Below are positions 26,643 through 34,995 of a DNA stretch of 64,000 nucleotides, one piece after another (within the stretch, counting starts at the first letter, position 1; every line of letters starts with the position of its first letter). Source of the stretch: Trichodesmium sp. MAG_R02 (GTDB taxonomy: Bacteria; Cyanobacteriota; Cyanobacteriia; Cyanobacteriales; Microcoleaceae); the NCBI GenBank assembly GCA_023356605.1, contig JAKQYE010000001.1, positions 16,971 to 80,970 of the forward strand, written 5' to 3'. The notes under the pieces are model-generated. The model worked only from the letters and a program-made list of their open reading frames with translations. It was not told where the DNA came from and did not search any database. Position numbers and translations under genes: made by a program.

Positions 26643-28106
26643 ATGCTTAAAAAATTCCTGAAACAAATTACAATTACTTTCTTGATTCTATTTATAAATC
26701 CATTAATAGCACTTAGCCAAGAAACGACCACAAAAATTTGTCCGACAGAATTACCTAATGCTATTAATGCTGTAATAAATCCCCCAACTTTTAATCGCTC
26801 TCGGTGGGGTATTTTAGTGGAAACTTTATCTAGAAAAAGGAAAATTTATAGCCGAGATGCCGAATATTATTTCATCCCTGCTTCTACAGCCAAACTATTA
26901 ACAACTGCAGCAGTATTACAACAACTAAAACCTGATTTTAGAATTAGAACCTCTATTTATGGTGATGGGAAAGGTAATATATATATTATTGGAAGAGGAG
27001 ACCCTAGTTTAACGAAAACTCAACTAAAAAGTTTGGCTGAACAACTAAAAGAGAAAGGTATAGAAAATATTAATCAACTAATTGCCGATGATACTTACTT
27101 TCAAGGAATCCCAGTTAATCCTAATTGGGAATGGGAAGATGTTCAAGCAGGTTATGGGGCACCAATTAATAGTTTAATATTTAATCAAAATGCTATAGAT
27201 TTAGTTCTATCACCTCAAGGTAATGGTGAACCTTTAAAAGTTACTTTTGTTAATCCGGTGGAAAGCAAAAAATGGCAAATTGAAAATAATTCGGTGACTG
27301 TAGCCACAAATGAAAAAGAATTTGTTGAAGTAGGGCGAGATTTTATTCAACCAATAATTCGTATATCTGGACAACTCCGAATTGGCTCGGCATCGGAACC
27401 TGTTTATGTGGCAGTTGTAGAACCAGTGGATAATTTTTTAAATAATTTTCGTCAGGTTTTAGAATTAGAAGGAATTAGGGTTTCTCGAATAGTCAAAAAT
27501 TCACAAATAACTTCTAATTTAAACTTGACTGAATTAGCTTTTGTCGAGTCTCCCACAGTGGGGGAATTAATAGAGGAAGTGAATAAAAAAAGTAATAATA
27601 TTTATGCAGAAGCTTTATTACGTCAACTGGGAGTTAAAAGTAGATTAGTTCCTAAGAAAAAATCTGATAATCAGACTTTGGCAAAAAGTTTGGAAGAGGT
27701 AAAAGTAATTTTAACTAGGTTAGGAGTTACTCCCAATAGCTTTAGATTAAATGATGGTTCTGGTTTGTCTCGTCATAATTTAATTAGTCCGGAGGCTTTG
27801 GTACAAACTCTCAGAATAATGGCTAATTCTCCCTGGGCAAATATTTATAGAAATTCTTTGGCTGTGGGTGGTGTTAGTGGTACATTAAGTCGGCGTTTTA
27901 GAAATAGTTTTGCAGAAGGAAATGTACAAGCAAAAACAGGAACAATGAGTGGAATTTCTGGTTTATCAGGATATGTTGAACCTATTGATTTTGAACCTTT
28001 AGTTTTTAGTATTATTGTTAATCAATCTGATTTAGAAACTAAAGATTTGAGAACTGCTATTGATAAAATTGTTTTGCTCTTGACTCAGTTAAAGTTTTGT
28101 GGTTAG
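26643..28106 (+). CDS. dacB: D-alanyl-D-alanine carboxypeptidase/endopeptidase (PBP4 type, S13)
   Basis: A 487-aa exported enzyme with an N-terminal signal peptide (ITITFLILFINPLIALSQ). The penicillin-binding motifs are IPASTAKLLTTAAVL (SxxK), KKSNNIYAEALL (SxN) and QAKTGTMSG (KTG), spaced as in the S13 family, with the large insertion domain between the first two. It trims or cuts peptidoglycan peptides in the periplasm. Length is normal. It stands alone, followed by a repeat-filled gap. Confidence 0.92.
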   Translation: MLKKFLKQITITFLILFINPLIALSQETTTKICPTELPNAINAVINPPTFNRSRWGILVETLSRKRKIYSRDAEYYFIPASTAKLLTTAAVLQQLKPDFRIRTSIYGDGKGNIYIIGRGDPSLTKTQLKSLAEQLKEKGIENINQLIADDTYFQGIPVNPNWEWEDVQAGYGAPINSLIFNQNAIDLVLSPQGNGEPLKVTFVNPVESKKWQIENNSVTVATNEKEFVEVGRDFIQPIIRISGQLRIGSASEPVYVAVVEPVDNFLNNFRQVLELEGIRVSRIVKNSQITSNLNLTELAFVESPTVGELIEEVNKKSNNIYAEALLRQLGVKSRLVPKKKSDNQTLAKSLEEVKVILTRLGVTPNSFRLNDGSGLSRHNLISPEALVQTLRIMANSPWANIYRNSLAVGGVSGTLSRRFRNSFAEGNVQAKTGTMSGISGLSGYVEPIDFEPLVFSIIVNQSDLETKDLRTAIDKIVLLLTQLKFCG

Positions 28107-28211
28107 AAATTACATTTCCACCGCTCGTGAGGCAGAACCACTATATCTAGTAAAAGTTAACGGTTGTTCACCCCTAGAGATGGTGTATATTTTCATCTGT
28201 GTGGGTAAGCC

Positions 28212-28452
28212 AACTAGATGTGAACTGGTTGTGAACTGGTTCTGGCTCATCGCGAACTAGATGTGAACTGGTTGTGAACTGGTTCTGGCTCATCGCGAAC
28301 TAGATGTGAACTGGTTGTGAACTAGTTCTGGCTCATCGTGAACTAGATGTGAACTGGTTGTGAACTGGTTCTGGCTCATCGTGAACTAGATGTGAACTGG
28401 TTGTGAGCTGGTTCTGGCTCATCGTGAACTAGATGTGAACTGGTTGTGAACT
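28212..28452. repeat. 43-bp tandem array (about 5.6 copies)
   Basis: The unit reads AACTAGATGTGAACTGGTTG then TGAACTGGTTCTGGCTCATCGCG. It is itself built from GTGAACTGGTT sub-repeats. Later copies carry single changes (CATCGTG, CTAGTT, GAGCTGG). It lies immediately downstream of dacB, with a degenerate family C fragment at 28150-28207 before it. Confidence 0.9.
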
Positions 28453-28477
28453 AATATTCCTGATTCTTCAGCAAATA

Positions 28478-28567
28478 CAGTCATTCTGGTTAAGATTGAG
28501 ACCAGGTCTTCTTGGCTTTAAAGGGTTTTAGCTGAAAAACTGTCCCATTCTTATTTGGAATGACTAT
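28478..28567. repeat. Family D repeat, adjoining a family B copy
   Basis: It runs from AGTCATTCTGGTTAAGATTG to TTGGAATGACTAT, about 90 bp, in the reverse orientation to the copies at 61801 and 62865. Its last bases (ACTATAG) are also the first bases of the family B element that follows. Confidence 0.85.
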
Positions 28568-28712
28568 AGTAGTCCGCGCATAAGTTGCGACAAATCAAAA
28601 AGTAAATAAAACTTTTAAAACTCTTACCTATTCTCTATTCTCTATTCCCTGTTTCCTGTTCCCTAAAAAACAGTGGGATTTTTGCCACGAATAAAATAGG
28701 ATTGCTATATAT
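28563..28712. repeat. Family B repeat
   Basis: It begins ACTATAGTAGTCCGCGCATA and ends AATAGGATTGCTATATA, in the reverse orientation to the copy at 2097. It is nearly identical to the copy at 48502. Confidence 0.88.
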
Positions 28713-28910
28713 ACTTAAATAATATAGCAAGATAGAAATTTAGACTTTTCAATTCAAGTATTTTTGGCCATAGTTCTAGATTGTAATTAAAGCCAATACT
28801 AATAAGTTAATAATTACCCCACTTTAAGAATGCTTAGAATAGATATATGTGAGAATTGTAGAGAATAGATAGCTTAAATCTTATATAATTTATCTGCATG
28901 ATTTTATAAC

Positions 28911-28946
28911 TAAGAATTGAAATGACTCTAAGAATTGAAATGACTC
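28911..28946 (+). repeat. 18-bp tandem duplication covering the start codon
   Basis: TAAGAATTGAAATGACTC occurs twice back to back. Each copy carries an in-frame ATG, at 28922 and 28940. The second gives MTQCLNPDC, the usual beginning of these kinases, so the upstream copy adds six residues or is simply untranslated leader. Confidence 0.85.
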
Positions 28947-30733
28947 AATGTTTAAATCCTGACTGTTTACAAGTTAACCAACCACAAACAAAATTCTGTA
29001 CTAGCTGTGGTGAAAGATTACTACTAAAAGAACGTTATCGCCCTCTAAAAATTATCGGACAAGGAGGTTTTGGCAGGACTTTTCAAGCTGTAGACGAAGA
29101 TAAACCTTCAAAGCCTTTTTGTGTAATTAAACAATTTTTTCCTCAAGCACAAGGAACTAAAACTTTGGAAAAAGCTGCGGAATTATTTGCTCAAGAAGCT
29201 GAACGTTTAGATGGTTTAGGTAGGCATCCACAAATTCCAGAACTTTTCGCATATTTTACTCAAAATAATCGGCAATATTTAGTACAAGAATTTATTGATG
29301 GGCAAAACTTAAAACAGGAACTAGAAAAGTCAGTTGCTTTTAATGAAAATCAAATATTGGAATTATTAAAAAGTTTATTGCCAGTTTTAGAATTTATTCA
29401 TTCCCAACAAATTATTCACAGAGATATTAAACCAGAAAATATTATTAGGAGAAGGGAAGATAATCAATTAGTATTAGTAGATTTTGGAGCAGCTAAATAT
29501 GCCACAATGACCGCTTTGGCAAGAACGGGAACGGTTATTGGTTCTGCCGGATATGTGGCACCAGAACAATCAGTAGGAAGAGCAAGTTTTGCAAGTGATA
29601 TTTATAGTCTAGGTGTGAGTTGTATTTATTTATTGACTCAAGTAGAACCTTTTGATTTGTTTGATGTAAGTGAAAATGATTGGGTATGGCGAGACTATTT
29701 GCCCTCAAGTGTAAGTAATGAATTAGGAGAAATCTTAGATAAAATGATTATTGGTGCAACGAAGAAAAGATTTAAAAATGCAGTAGAGATTTTATCTATT
29801 CTTCAGCCAACTCTTCAAAGACAAAAACCTACTTTTCAGTCACCCATATCTTTAGTATCAAAATATAAAGGGGATAAACCAATATCTCAATCATCAACAA
29901 AAGAATCAGAGAAAGGGGAATTATTTACTTTTGAAGTTATAAAAGTAAATGATTTTTGTTTTATTATCAATCGGACTCAGGGGAGTGCTAGACAAATAAT
30001 AGAAAATTTAGGTAATGAAATTAGATTAGAAATGGTTTATATTCCTGGAGGAAGTTTTGTTATGGGTTCTCCAGAAACAGAAGTAGGAAGAAATGATAGA
30101 GAAGGTCCACAACAGAAAGTAACTCTCAACCATTTTTATATGAGTAAATATCCAATAACTCAACAACAATACCAAGCAATGATGGGTAAAAATCCTTCAC
30201 ATTTTAAAGGAAAAAATCGCCCTGTAGAAAATGTAAGTTGGAATGATGCGGTAGAATTCTGTAAAAGACTATCTAAGAAAATAGGTATAAGATGTAGTTT
30301 GCCAAGTGAGAGTCAGTGGGAATATGCTTGTCGCGCCGGGACAACTACTCCTTTCTATTTTGGAGAAACCATAGGAACTGATTTAGTGAACCACAATGGT
30401 AGCTGTCCTTATGCTGATGCTCCAACAGAAGAAAGTAGAGGAGAAACGACAGATGTAGGAATTTTTCCACCAAATGCTTTTGGTTTATATGATATGCATG
30501 GAAATGTGCGGGAGTGGTGTGCGGATGAATGGCATCAGAACTATGATGGTGCCCCTACAGATGGCAGTGTTTGGCTAGATGGGAATAAAGAACGTTCACC
30601 GCTGCGGGGCGGTTCTTGGGCCAACGGTCCTATTGATTGCCGCTCTGCGATTCGCTTCAGCTATTTTGGGCGCGACGACCTCTACAACTCTTCTGGTTTT
30701 CGTGTTGTCTGCGATGGCGGGAGAACTCTTTGA
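28940..30733 (+). CDS. Ser/Thr protein kinase fused to an FGE/sulfatase-modifying-type domain
   Basis: A 597-aa protein. A zinc ribbon (C4, C9, C20, C23) is followed by a Hanks-type kinase: GQGGFGRTF near 40, VIKQF with the ATP lysine, the HRDIKPEN loop and LVDFGAAK. After a linker the second half is a formylglycine-generating-enzyme-like C-type-lectin fold, with MVYIPGGSFVMGSPE, RPVENVSWNDAVEFCKRL (in part), SESQWEYACRAGT and YDMHGNVREWC. The last 38 codons (LRGGSWANG ... GFRVVCDGG) shift to GC-rich codons unlike the rest of the gene and fit a diversity-generating retroelement variable region. Role inferred: a cytoplasmic signalling or recognition protein with a diversifiable ligand-binding face. 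Confidence 0.93.
   Translation: MTQCLNPDCLQVNQPQTKFCTSCGERLLLKERYRPLKIIGQGGFGRTFQAVDEDKPSKPFCVIKQFFPQAQGTKTLEKAAELFAQEAERLDGLGRHPQIPELFAYFTQNNRQYLVQEFIDGQNLKQELEKSVAFNENQILELLKSLLPVLEFIHSQQIIHRDIKPENIIRRREDNQLVLVDFGAAKYATMTALARTGTVIGSAGYVAPEQSVGRASFASDIYSLGVSCIYLLTQVEPFDLFDVSENDWVWRDYLPSSVSNELGEILDKMIIGATKKRFKNAVEILSILQPTLQRQKPTFQSPISLVSKYKGDKPISQSSTKESEKGELFTFEVIKVNDFCFIINRTQGSARQIIENLGNEIRLEMVYIPGGSFVMGSPETEVGRNDREGPQQKVTLNHFYMSKYPITQQQYQAMMGKNPSHFKGKNRPVENVSWNDAVEFCKRLSKKIGIRCSLPSESQWEYACRAGTTTPFYFGETIGTDLVNHNGSCPYADAPTEESRGETTDVGIFPPNAFGLYDMHGNVREWCADEWHQNYDGAPTDGSVWLDGNKERSPLRGGSWANGPIDCRSAIRFSYFGRDDLYNSSGFRVVCDGGRTL
30602..30715 (+). other. Candidate DGR variable region
   Basis: The segment encodes LRGGSWANGPIDCRSAIRF and SYFGRDDLYNSSGFRVVC. 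Fixed positions (LRGGSW, CRSA, R, RD, GFRVV) alternate with runs (A-N-G, I-D, F-S-Y-F-G, Y-N-S-S). These runs correspond to asparagine-rich template codons (AAC/AAT) in cyanobacterial DGRs. GC content jumps sharply relative to upstream codons. No template repeat or reverse transcriptase was found in the window. Confidence 0.7.
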
Positions 30734-30790
30734 CCCTTTTCTCTTTTCCCCTTTTACCCTTTACCCTGTGTTTCTTTTTCCTCTTTTGAG

Positions 30791-30819
30791 TCCCGCTTTA
30801 GCGGGTCGAATTTTTTTTT
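30791..30819 (+). terminator. Rho-independent terminator after the kinase gene
   Basis: CCCGC-TTTA-GCGGG hairpin at 30792-30805, followed by TCGAA and nine T. It is preceded by an almost pure pyrimidine tract (30733-30787). Confidence 0.8.
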
Positions 30820-31200
30820 CATAACTATGTAGTATGTTTGTAATACGTAATTTGGCTAATCGAATTAGACACAATTTATGAGCTAAAATCCAGATTGAAT
30901 ATTATTTCTTTTTGTGATTTTATTATTCCTAAATTGATCAAATATTATTCCTTATCATTGACTAATAACCTTTGCTTATTGAACAATAATTTTTTCTATA
31001 AAAAACTCAAATATAAGAGGTCTTATCAAATAAAAAAAACTACTTTATAATGGTGATAAATCTGAATAATTATTATTTTATTTAGTTAAGCTATATCTTG
31101 GCTTTTATGCTTTGAATATGGCTATATTTGTTAGCCAATCAACTATCAGAACTTTGCTGATAAATTATTAGTTATTAATTATTGACAGGAGATATCTAAT

Positions 31201-32547
31201 ATGTTTTTTTTTGCTGGACTTGAAAAAGAAAATACTCATCCTTTACCCCCTGGTAGTTTTGGACTACCATTAATTGGTGAGACGATTGATTTTCTGAGAG
31301 ATCGTAATTTTTCTCAGCGACGAGAACAAAAATACGGTAATATTTTCAAAACTAATATATTAGGTCGCCCTACAGTGGTAATGACAGGCCCTGAAGCGAA
31401 CCGCTTTATTCTTGACACTCATTTTGACCATTTTTCCTGGCATGACGGTTGGCCGAAAAATTTTAAAGAACTTTTAGGCAAATCTCTTTTCTTGCAAGAA
31501 GGAGAAGAACATCAAAGAAACCGTCGATTATTAATGCCTGCTTTTCATGGACAAGCTTTGAGGAGTTATTTTGCCATTATGGTTGATACGATCAATCGTT
31601 ATTTGGTGAAATGGTCTCAGATGAAATATCTGACTTTACTACCAGAAATGAAACAGATGACCTTTGAACTTGCAAGTATATTGCTTTTAGGTAGTAAACC
31701 AGGAACAAAAACTACGCTTTTGTCTCAAAAATTTAGCAAACTCACTGCAGGTTTATTTAGTCTACCCATTAGGCTACCTTTTACTACTTATACTTTAGCG
31801 TTAAAAGCTAGGGATTTTTTATTGAATTATATAGAAGAAGAAATCAGAGAAAGAGAAAAAAATCCGGCTCAAGATGCACTCAGTTTATTAATCAAAACTA
31901 AAGATAAAGAAGGGGATAGTCTAAGTCTGGAAGAAATAAAAGTACAAGCATTATTAATGCTATTTGCTGGACATGAAACTACAACATCAATGCTTACCTC
32001 TTTATGTATGGCATTGGCACAAAATCCTGATATTTTGGCACAAACAAAAGCCGAGCAAGAAAAATTAAAACAGCAGGGAAAGCTAAGTAATGAGCAACTC
32101 AAACAAATACCTTATTTAGAGCAAGTCCTCAAAGAAGTAGAAAGATTATATCCTCCTATTGGTGGAGGTTTTCGAGGTGTGGTCAAACCTTTTACCTACA
32201 ACGGTTACTATGTGCCCCAAGGTTGGCAAGCATTATATCGCATTGAAAGAACTCACCAAGATCAAAGAGTTTATACTAATCCTTTAAAGTTCGACCCAGA
32301 ACGTTTTCATCCAAAAAGAGCTGAAGATAAGAAGATGGATTATAGTTTAGTTGGTTTTGGCGGAGGTTCCAGATTTTGTTTGGGTTATGCTTTTGCCCAA
32401 ATGGAAATGAAGATTTTTGCTTCTCTACTATTACGTAATTATCAGTGGAAATTAGAACCAAATCAAGATTTATCCCTTGATGCTCTTCCCTCTTTACATC
32501 CTCGTTCCGGTTTAAAAATACTGATGATAAAAAATTCAGATGGGTGA
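31201..32547 (+). CDS. Cytochrome P450 (CYP120-like)
   Basis: A 448-aa P450. It has the proline-rich LPPGSFGLPLIGETI start, a canonical I-helix LLMLFAGHETTTSML (near residue 260), the ExxR of VLKEVERLYPP, and the heme-binding FGGGSRFCLGYAFAQ with the thiolate cysteine near 397. It has no membrane anchor. The pattern resembles the cyanobacterial CYP120 group, one member of which hydroxylates retinoids; the substrate here is unknown. AGGAGA lies nine bases before the ATG. The electron donor is not encoded nearby. Confidence 0.92.
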   Translation: MFFFAGLEKENTHPLPPGSFGLPLIGETIDFLRDRNFSQRREQKYGNIFKTNILGRPTVVMTGPEANRFILDTHFDHFSWHDGWPKNFKELLGKSLFLQEGEEHQRNRRLLMPAFHGQALRSYFAIMVDTINRYLVKWSQMKYLTLLPEMKQMTFELASILLLGSKPGTKTTLLSQKFSKLTAGLFSLPIRLPFTTYTLALKARDFLLNYIEEEIREREKNPAQDALSLLIKTKDKEGDSLSLEEIKVQALLMLFAGHETTTSMLTSLCMALAQNPDILAQTKAEQEKLKQQGKLSNEQLKQIPYLEQVLKEVERLYPPIGGGFRGVVKPFTYNGYYVPQGWQALYRIERTHQDQRVYTNPLKFDPERFHPKRAEDKKMDYSLVGFGGGSRFCLGYAFAQMEMKIFASLLLRNYQWKLEPNQDLSLDALPSLHPRSGLKILMIKNSDG

Positions 32548-32759
32548 TCAAAGAGAGTTAGTCAGTCTTAATTTGATAGTTTTAAAGATATTAGGACTTA
32601 CCCAAATTCATTTATGGACGCCATATGTAGGGAATTTCTGGCATTTGCCCTCACTGTGTATAGGCTTATTGGTATAATTGAGCAGTCAAATTCAGGAATT
32701 ATTGTCAATGATAATTTTTTGCTCAAATGAAAGATATTGCACAGTCCTGGTATTATCTA

Positions 32760-32868
32760 CTACAGCAGTTTTTTATCTCGATAGACTACAGTAGGGACCT
32801 TGCATTCAGCCTCCCTACAAGGTTTTGGTTATGGCGATGTAGTTCATCAATTTGAAAAGCACTGTAAT
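32760..32868. repeat. Family A repeat
   Basis: It starts TACAGCAGTTTTTTATCTCG and ends CAATTTGAAAAGCACTGTA, about 109 bp. GTAGGGACC and CTCCCTACAAGG form its inner arms. A lone family C end (TTAGGACTTACCCAAA) lies upstream at 32591. The gap 32548-32983 has no gene. Confidence 0.85.
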
Positions 32869-32983
32869 AGAAATCTCCAGAAAAGAGGGAGTAGGGAGTA
32901 GAGAATAGGGGAAGAAAGAATTGATTATTTCTGTGTAATAATTGATTTGATTTTTTATTATTGATTATCTGATTTTAAAGATT

Positions 32984-33481
32984 ATGCAAATGTTAGAAAA
33001 AGAAAAAATAGGACTAATATTAAAAATTAATGGAGTACAACATCAGCTAAATATAGAACCTCGCGTGACATTGTTAGATGCACTACGAGAATATTTAGGT
33101 TTAACAGGTACAAAAAAAGGATGCGATCGCGGTGAATGTGGAGCCTGCACCGTATTAGTAGATGGTAAACGGATAAATTCTTGCTTGACCTTGGCAGTGA
33201 TGCAGATGGGCAAATCAATTATTACTATTGAAGGTTTAGCAGAAAACGAGCAACTTCACCCAATACAAAAAGCTTTCATTGAACATGATGCTTTTCAATG
33301 TGGTTATTGTACTTCTGGTCAAATAGTTTCTGCTGTTGGTTTGTTAGCAGAAATGCAGCCAAAGTCAGATACAGAAATTCGGGAAGGTATGAGTGGCAAC
33401 CTCTGTCGTTGTGGTGCTTATAATCATATTGTTGCAGCAGTTCGTGAAGTAGTGGAGAACACAGAAAATGCACCCATTTAG
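32984..33481 (+). CDS. 2Fe-2S subunit of a molybdenum hydroxylase (PaoA/XdhC-like)
   Basis: A 165-aa protein with two [2Fe-2S] clusters. The plant-type ferredoxin motif is CDRGECGACTVLVDGKRINSC (in part: CDRGECGACTV), and the C-terminal helical motif pairs CGYCTSGQ with LCRCGAYNHI. This is the small electron-transfer subunit of aldehyde oxidoreductase/xanthine dehydrogenase enzymes. Its 3' end overlaps the FAD subunit gene by 14 bp. The catalytic molybdopterin subunit that should follow is absent (see next entry). Confidence 0.92.
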   Translation: MQMLEKEKIGLILKINGVQHQLNIEPRVTLLDALREYLGLTGTKKGCDRGECGACTVLVDGKRINSCLTLAVMQMGKSIITIEGLAENEQLHPIQKAFIEHDAFQCGYCTSGQIVSAVGLLAEMQPKSDTEIREGMSGNLCRCGAYNHIVAAVREVVENTENAPI

Positions 33482-34529
33482 TTATACAAGAGTTAAGGAA
33501 GCAAACACAGCTATAACAACAGTTGCCCAAGATGCAGCCATATCTTTTATTGCTGGGGGGACTGACTTAATAGGTTTAATCAAAGATGGCGTACAAACAC
33601 CTAAGCAACTTGTAGATATCAACTCTCTACCCTTGGCAGAAGTAGAGGTCGATACTGAAAAAAACATCCGTATAGGTGCTTTGGCAAAATTGAGCGATGT
33701 CGCTAGCTATCCCACTGTTCAAAAATACTATCCTGTCATCTCAGAGGCAATATTAGAAAGCGCTTCTCCCCAACTACGAAATATGGCAACAGTGGGTGGA
33801 AATTTATTGCAACGGGTACGTTGTAATTATTTTCGTGATCCAGTTTTCCCCTGTAACCTCCGTAACCCAAATACAGGCTGCCCCGCTGTTGAAGGCTATA
33901 ACCGAATGCACGCTATTTTGGGTACGAGTGAACATTGTATTGCTACTCATCCTTCAGATTTAGCGGTGGCTTTGATGGCCTTGGATGCGGTAGTTTGTAT
34001 TCGGGGCAAAACTGTACAACGCCGAGTGCCTCTCAATAACTTTTATCTGTTGCCGGAAGATACGCCCCACCGAAAAAATGTTTTAGAGCATGGGGAGTTA
34101 ATAGTTGCTGTGGAAGTACCTTATTTTTCCTGGTTTAACAACTCTCATTATTTAAAAATTCGCGATCGCGCCAATTATGAATTTGCCCTAGTCTCTGTGG
34201 CTATTGCTCTAGAAGTTGAGAAAGACATAATTAAATCTGCGCGACTAGCATTAGGGGGAGTAGGTACAAAGCCTTGGCGTTGCCAGGAAGCAGAAATGGT
34301 TTTGCAAGGACAACCGATCAATGAGGCGACTTTTACTACTGCAGCAGAAGCAGCTTTAGTAGGAGCAAAACCTTTAAAATATAATCAATTTGGCCGCGTG
34401 AGTGTACCTAATAACAAGGTCAAGGGCTGTATCTACTTTAGAGCCCTTGCTTTACTACAAGCTTTAATTATAACTATACTCATTTCAAATAAGAATGGAA
34501 AACTTTTTCTGCTGAAACGCGAGTTATAG
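33468..34529 (+). CDS. FAD subunit of a molybdenum hydroxylase (PaoB-like), 3' end replaced by repeat DNA
   Basis: A 353-aa frame. FAD motifs are SFIAGGTDLIGLIKDG and RNMATVGGNLLQRVRC. An extra cysteine-rich insert, CNYFRDPVFPCNL followed by GCPAVEGYNRMHAI, matches the [4Fe-4S] binding insert of PaoB. Homology ends at about GAKPLKYNQF (34389). After this the frame runs through a family E fragment (encoding VPNNKVKGCI) and then into a family D repeat (encoding ISNKNGKLFLLK), where it stops. The normal C-terminal end is therefore missing and a PaoC-type gene does not follow. Probably non-functional, although the frame is open. Confidence 0.88.
   Translation: MHPFSYTRVKEANTAITTVAQDAAISFIAGGTDLIGLIKDGVQTPKQLVDINSLPLAEVEVDTEKNIRIGALAKLSDVASYPTVQKYYPVISEAILESASPQLRNMATVGGNLLQRVRCNYFRDPVFPCNLRNPNTGCPAVEGYNRMHAILGTSEHCIATHPSDLAVALMALDAVVCIRGKTVQRRVPLNNFYLLPEDTPHRKNVLEHGELIVAVEVPYFSWFNNSHYLKIRDRANYEFALVSVAIALEVEKDIIKSARLALGGVGTKPWRCQEAEMVLQGQPINEATFTTAAEAALVGAKPLKYNQFGRVSVPNNKVKGCIYFRALALLQALIITILISNKNGKLFLLKREL
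34408..34437. repeat. Family E fragment inside the PaoB-like frame
   Basis: GTACCTAATAACAAGGTCAA followed by GGGCTGTA matches the end of the copies at 62672-62757 (reverse orientation) and 35998-36077. Confidence 0.7.
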
Positions 34530-34568
34530 CAAGAAATACTTATCTCAATCTAAATTAAAATAACTATA
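34475..34568. repeat. Family D repeat at the 3' end of the PaoB-like gene
   Basis: It runs from TATACTCATTTCAAATAAG to TTAAAATAACTATA. The coding frame of the FAD subunit terminates within it at 34529. Confidence 0.88.
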
Positions 34569-34649
34569 TATATTAATACCAATGATCAAAAACTTCTACA
34601 AAACATCAAGCTGAGGATTTATTTTGAGAAGAAGTTCTATTTGGTATAG

Positions 34650-34761
34650 TTTACAGCGCTTTTCAAATTGATGAACTACATCGCCATAACCAAAACCTTG
34701 TAGGGACGTTGCATAAGGGCGTCCCTACTGTGGTTGACCGACATGAAAAATGCTGTAAAAT
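34650..34761. repeat. Family A repeat, complete copy
   Basis: Best-preserved copy: TTTACAGCGCTTTTCAAATTG on the left (quoted in part), TGAAAAATGCTGTAAAA on the right, inner GTAGGGACGTTGCATAAG and GGCGTCCCTACTGTGG. The rest of the gap 34569-34995 shows no gene. Confidence 0.9.
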
Positions 34762-34995
34762 TTTTCCTAGCGGGACTTTTAGATTTTTTATACTGAAAAT
34801 GGCTTCAAGCCTACTATTAGCAAAGTAAATACCTTAAATGGCTTAAAATGGCTGGAACCTAGATATATCAAGAAAAAGTTTAATTTTAGGCAAAAGTATT
34901 GCTGTATAAAGGTTTTACCTTATTTTCAACCTGTTTTTTCCTGAAGTCCAGCTAGTAAGAAATATTGAAAATACCTAATTATCTTTGCTCCTATT

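Noticed and set aside
28212..28452. CRISPR array
   Set aside because: Contiguous 43-bp repeats with no spacers.
30579..30824. Open frame overlapping the kinase 3' end
   Set aside because: Out-of-frame shadow created by the GC-rich variable region and the pyrimidine tract.
28940..31200. DGR reverse transcriptase or template repeat next to the variable region
   Set aside because: I looked through the translated frames and the flanks; no reverse transcriptase motif (YxDD) and no A-rich near-copy of the variable region were seen in the window.
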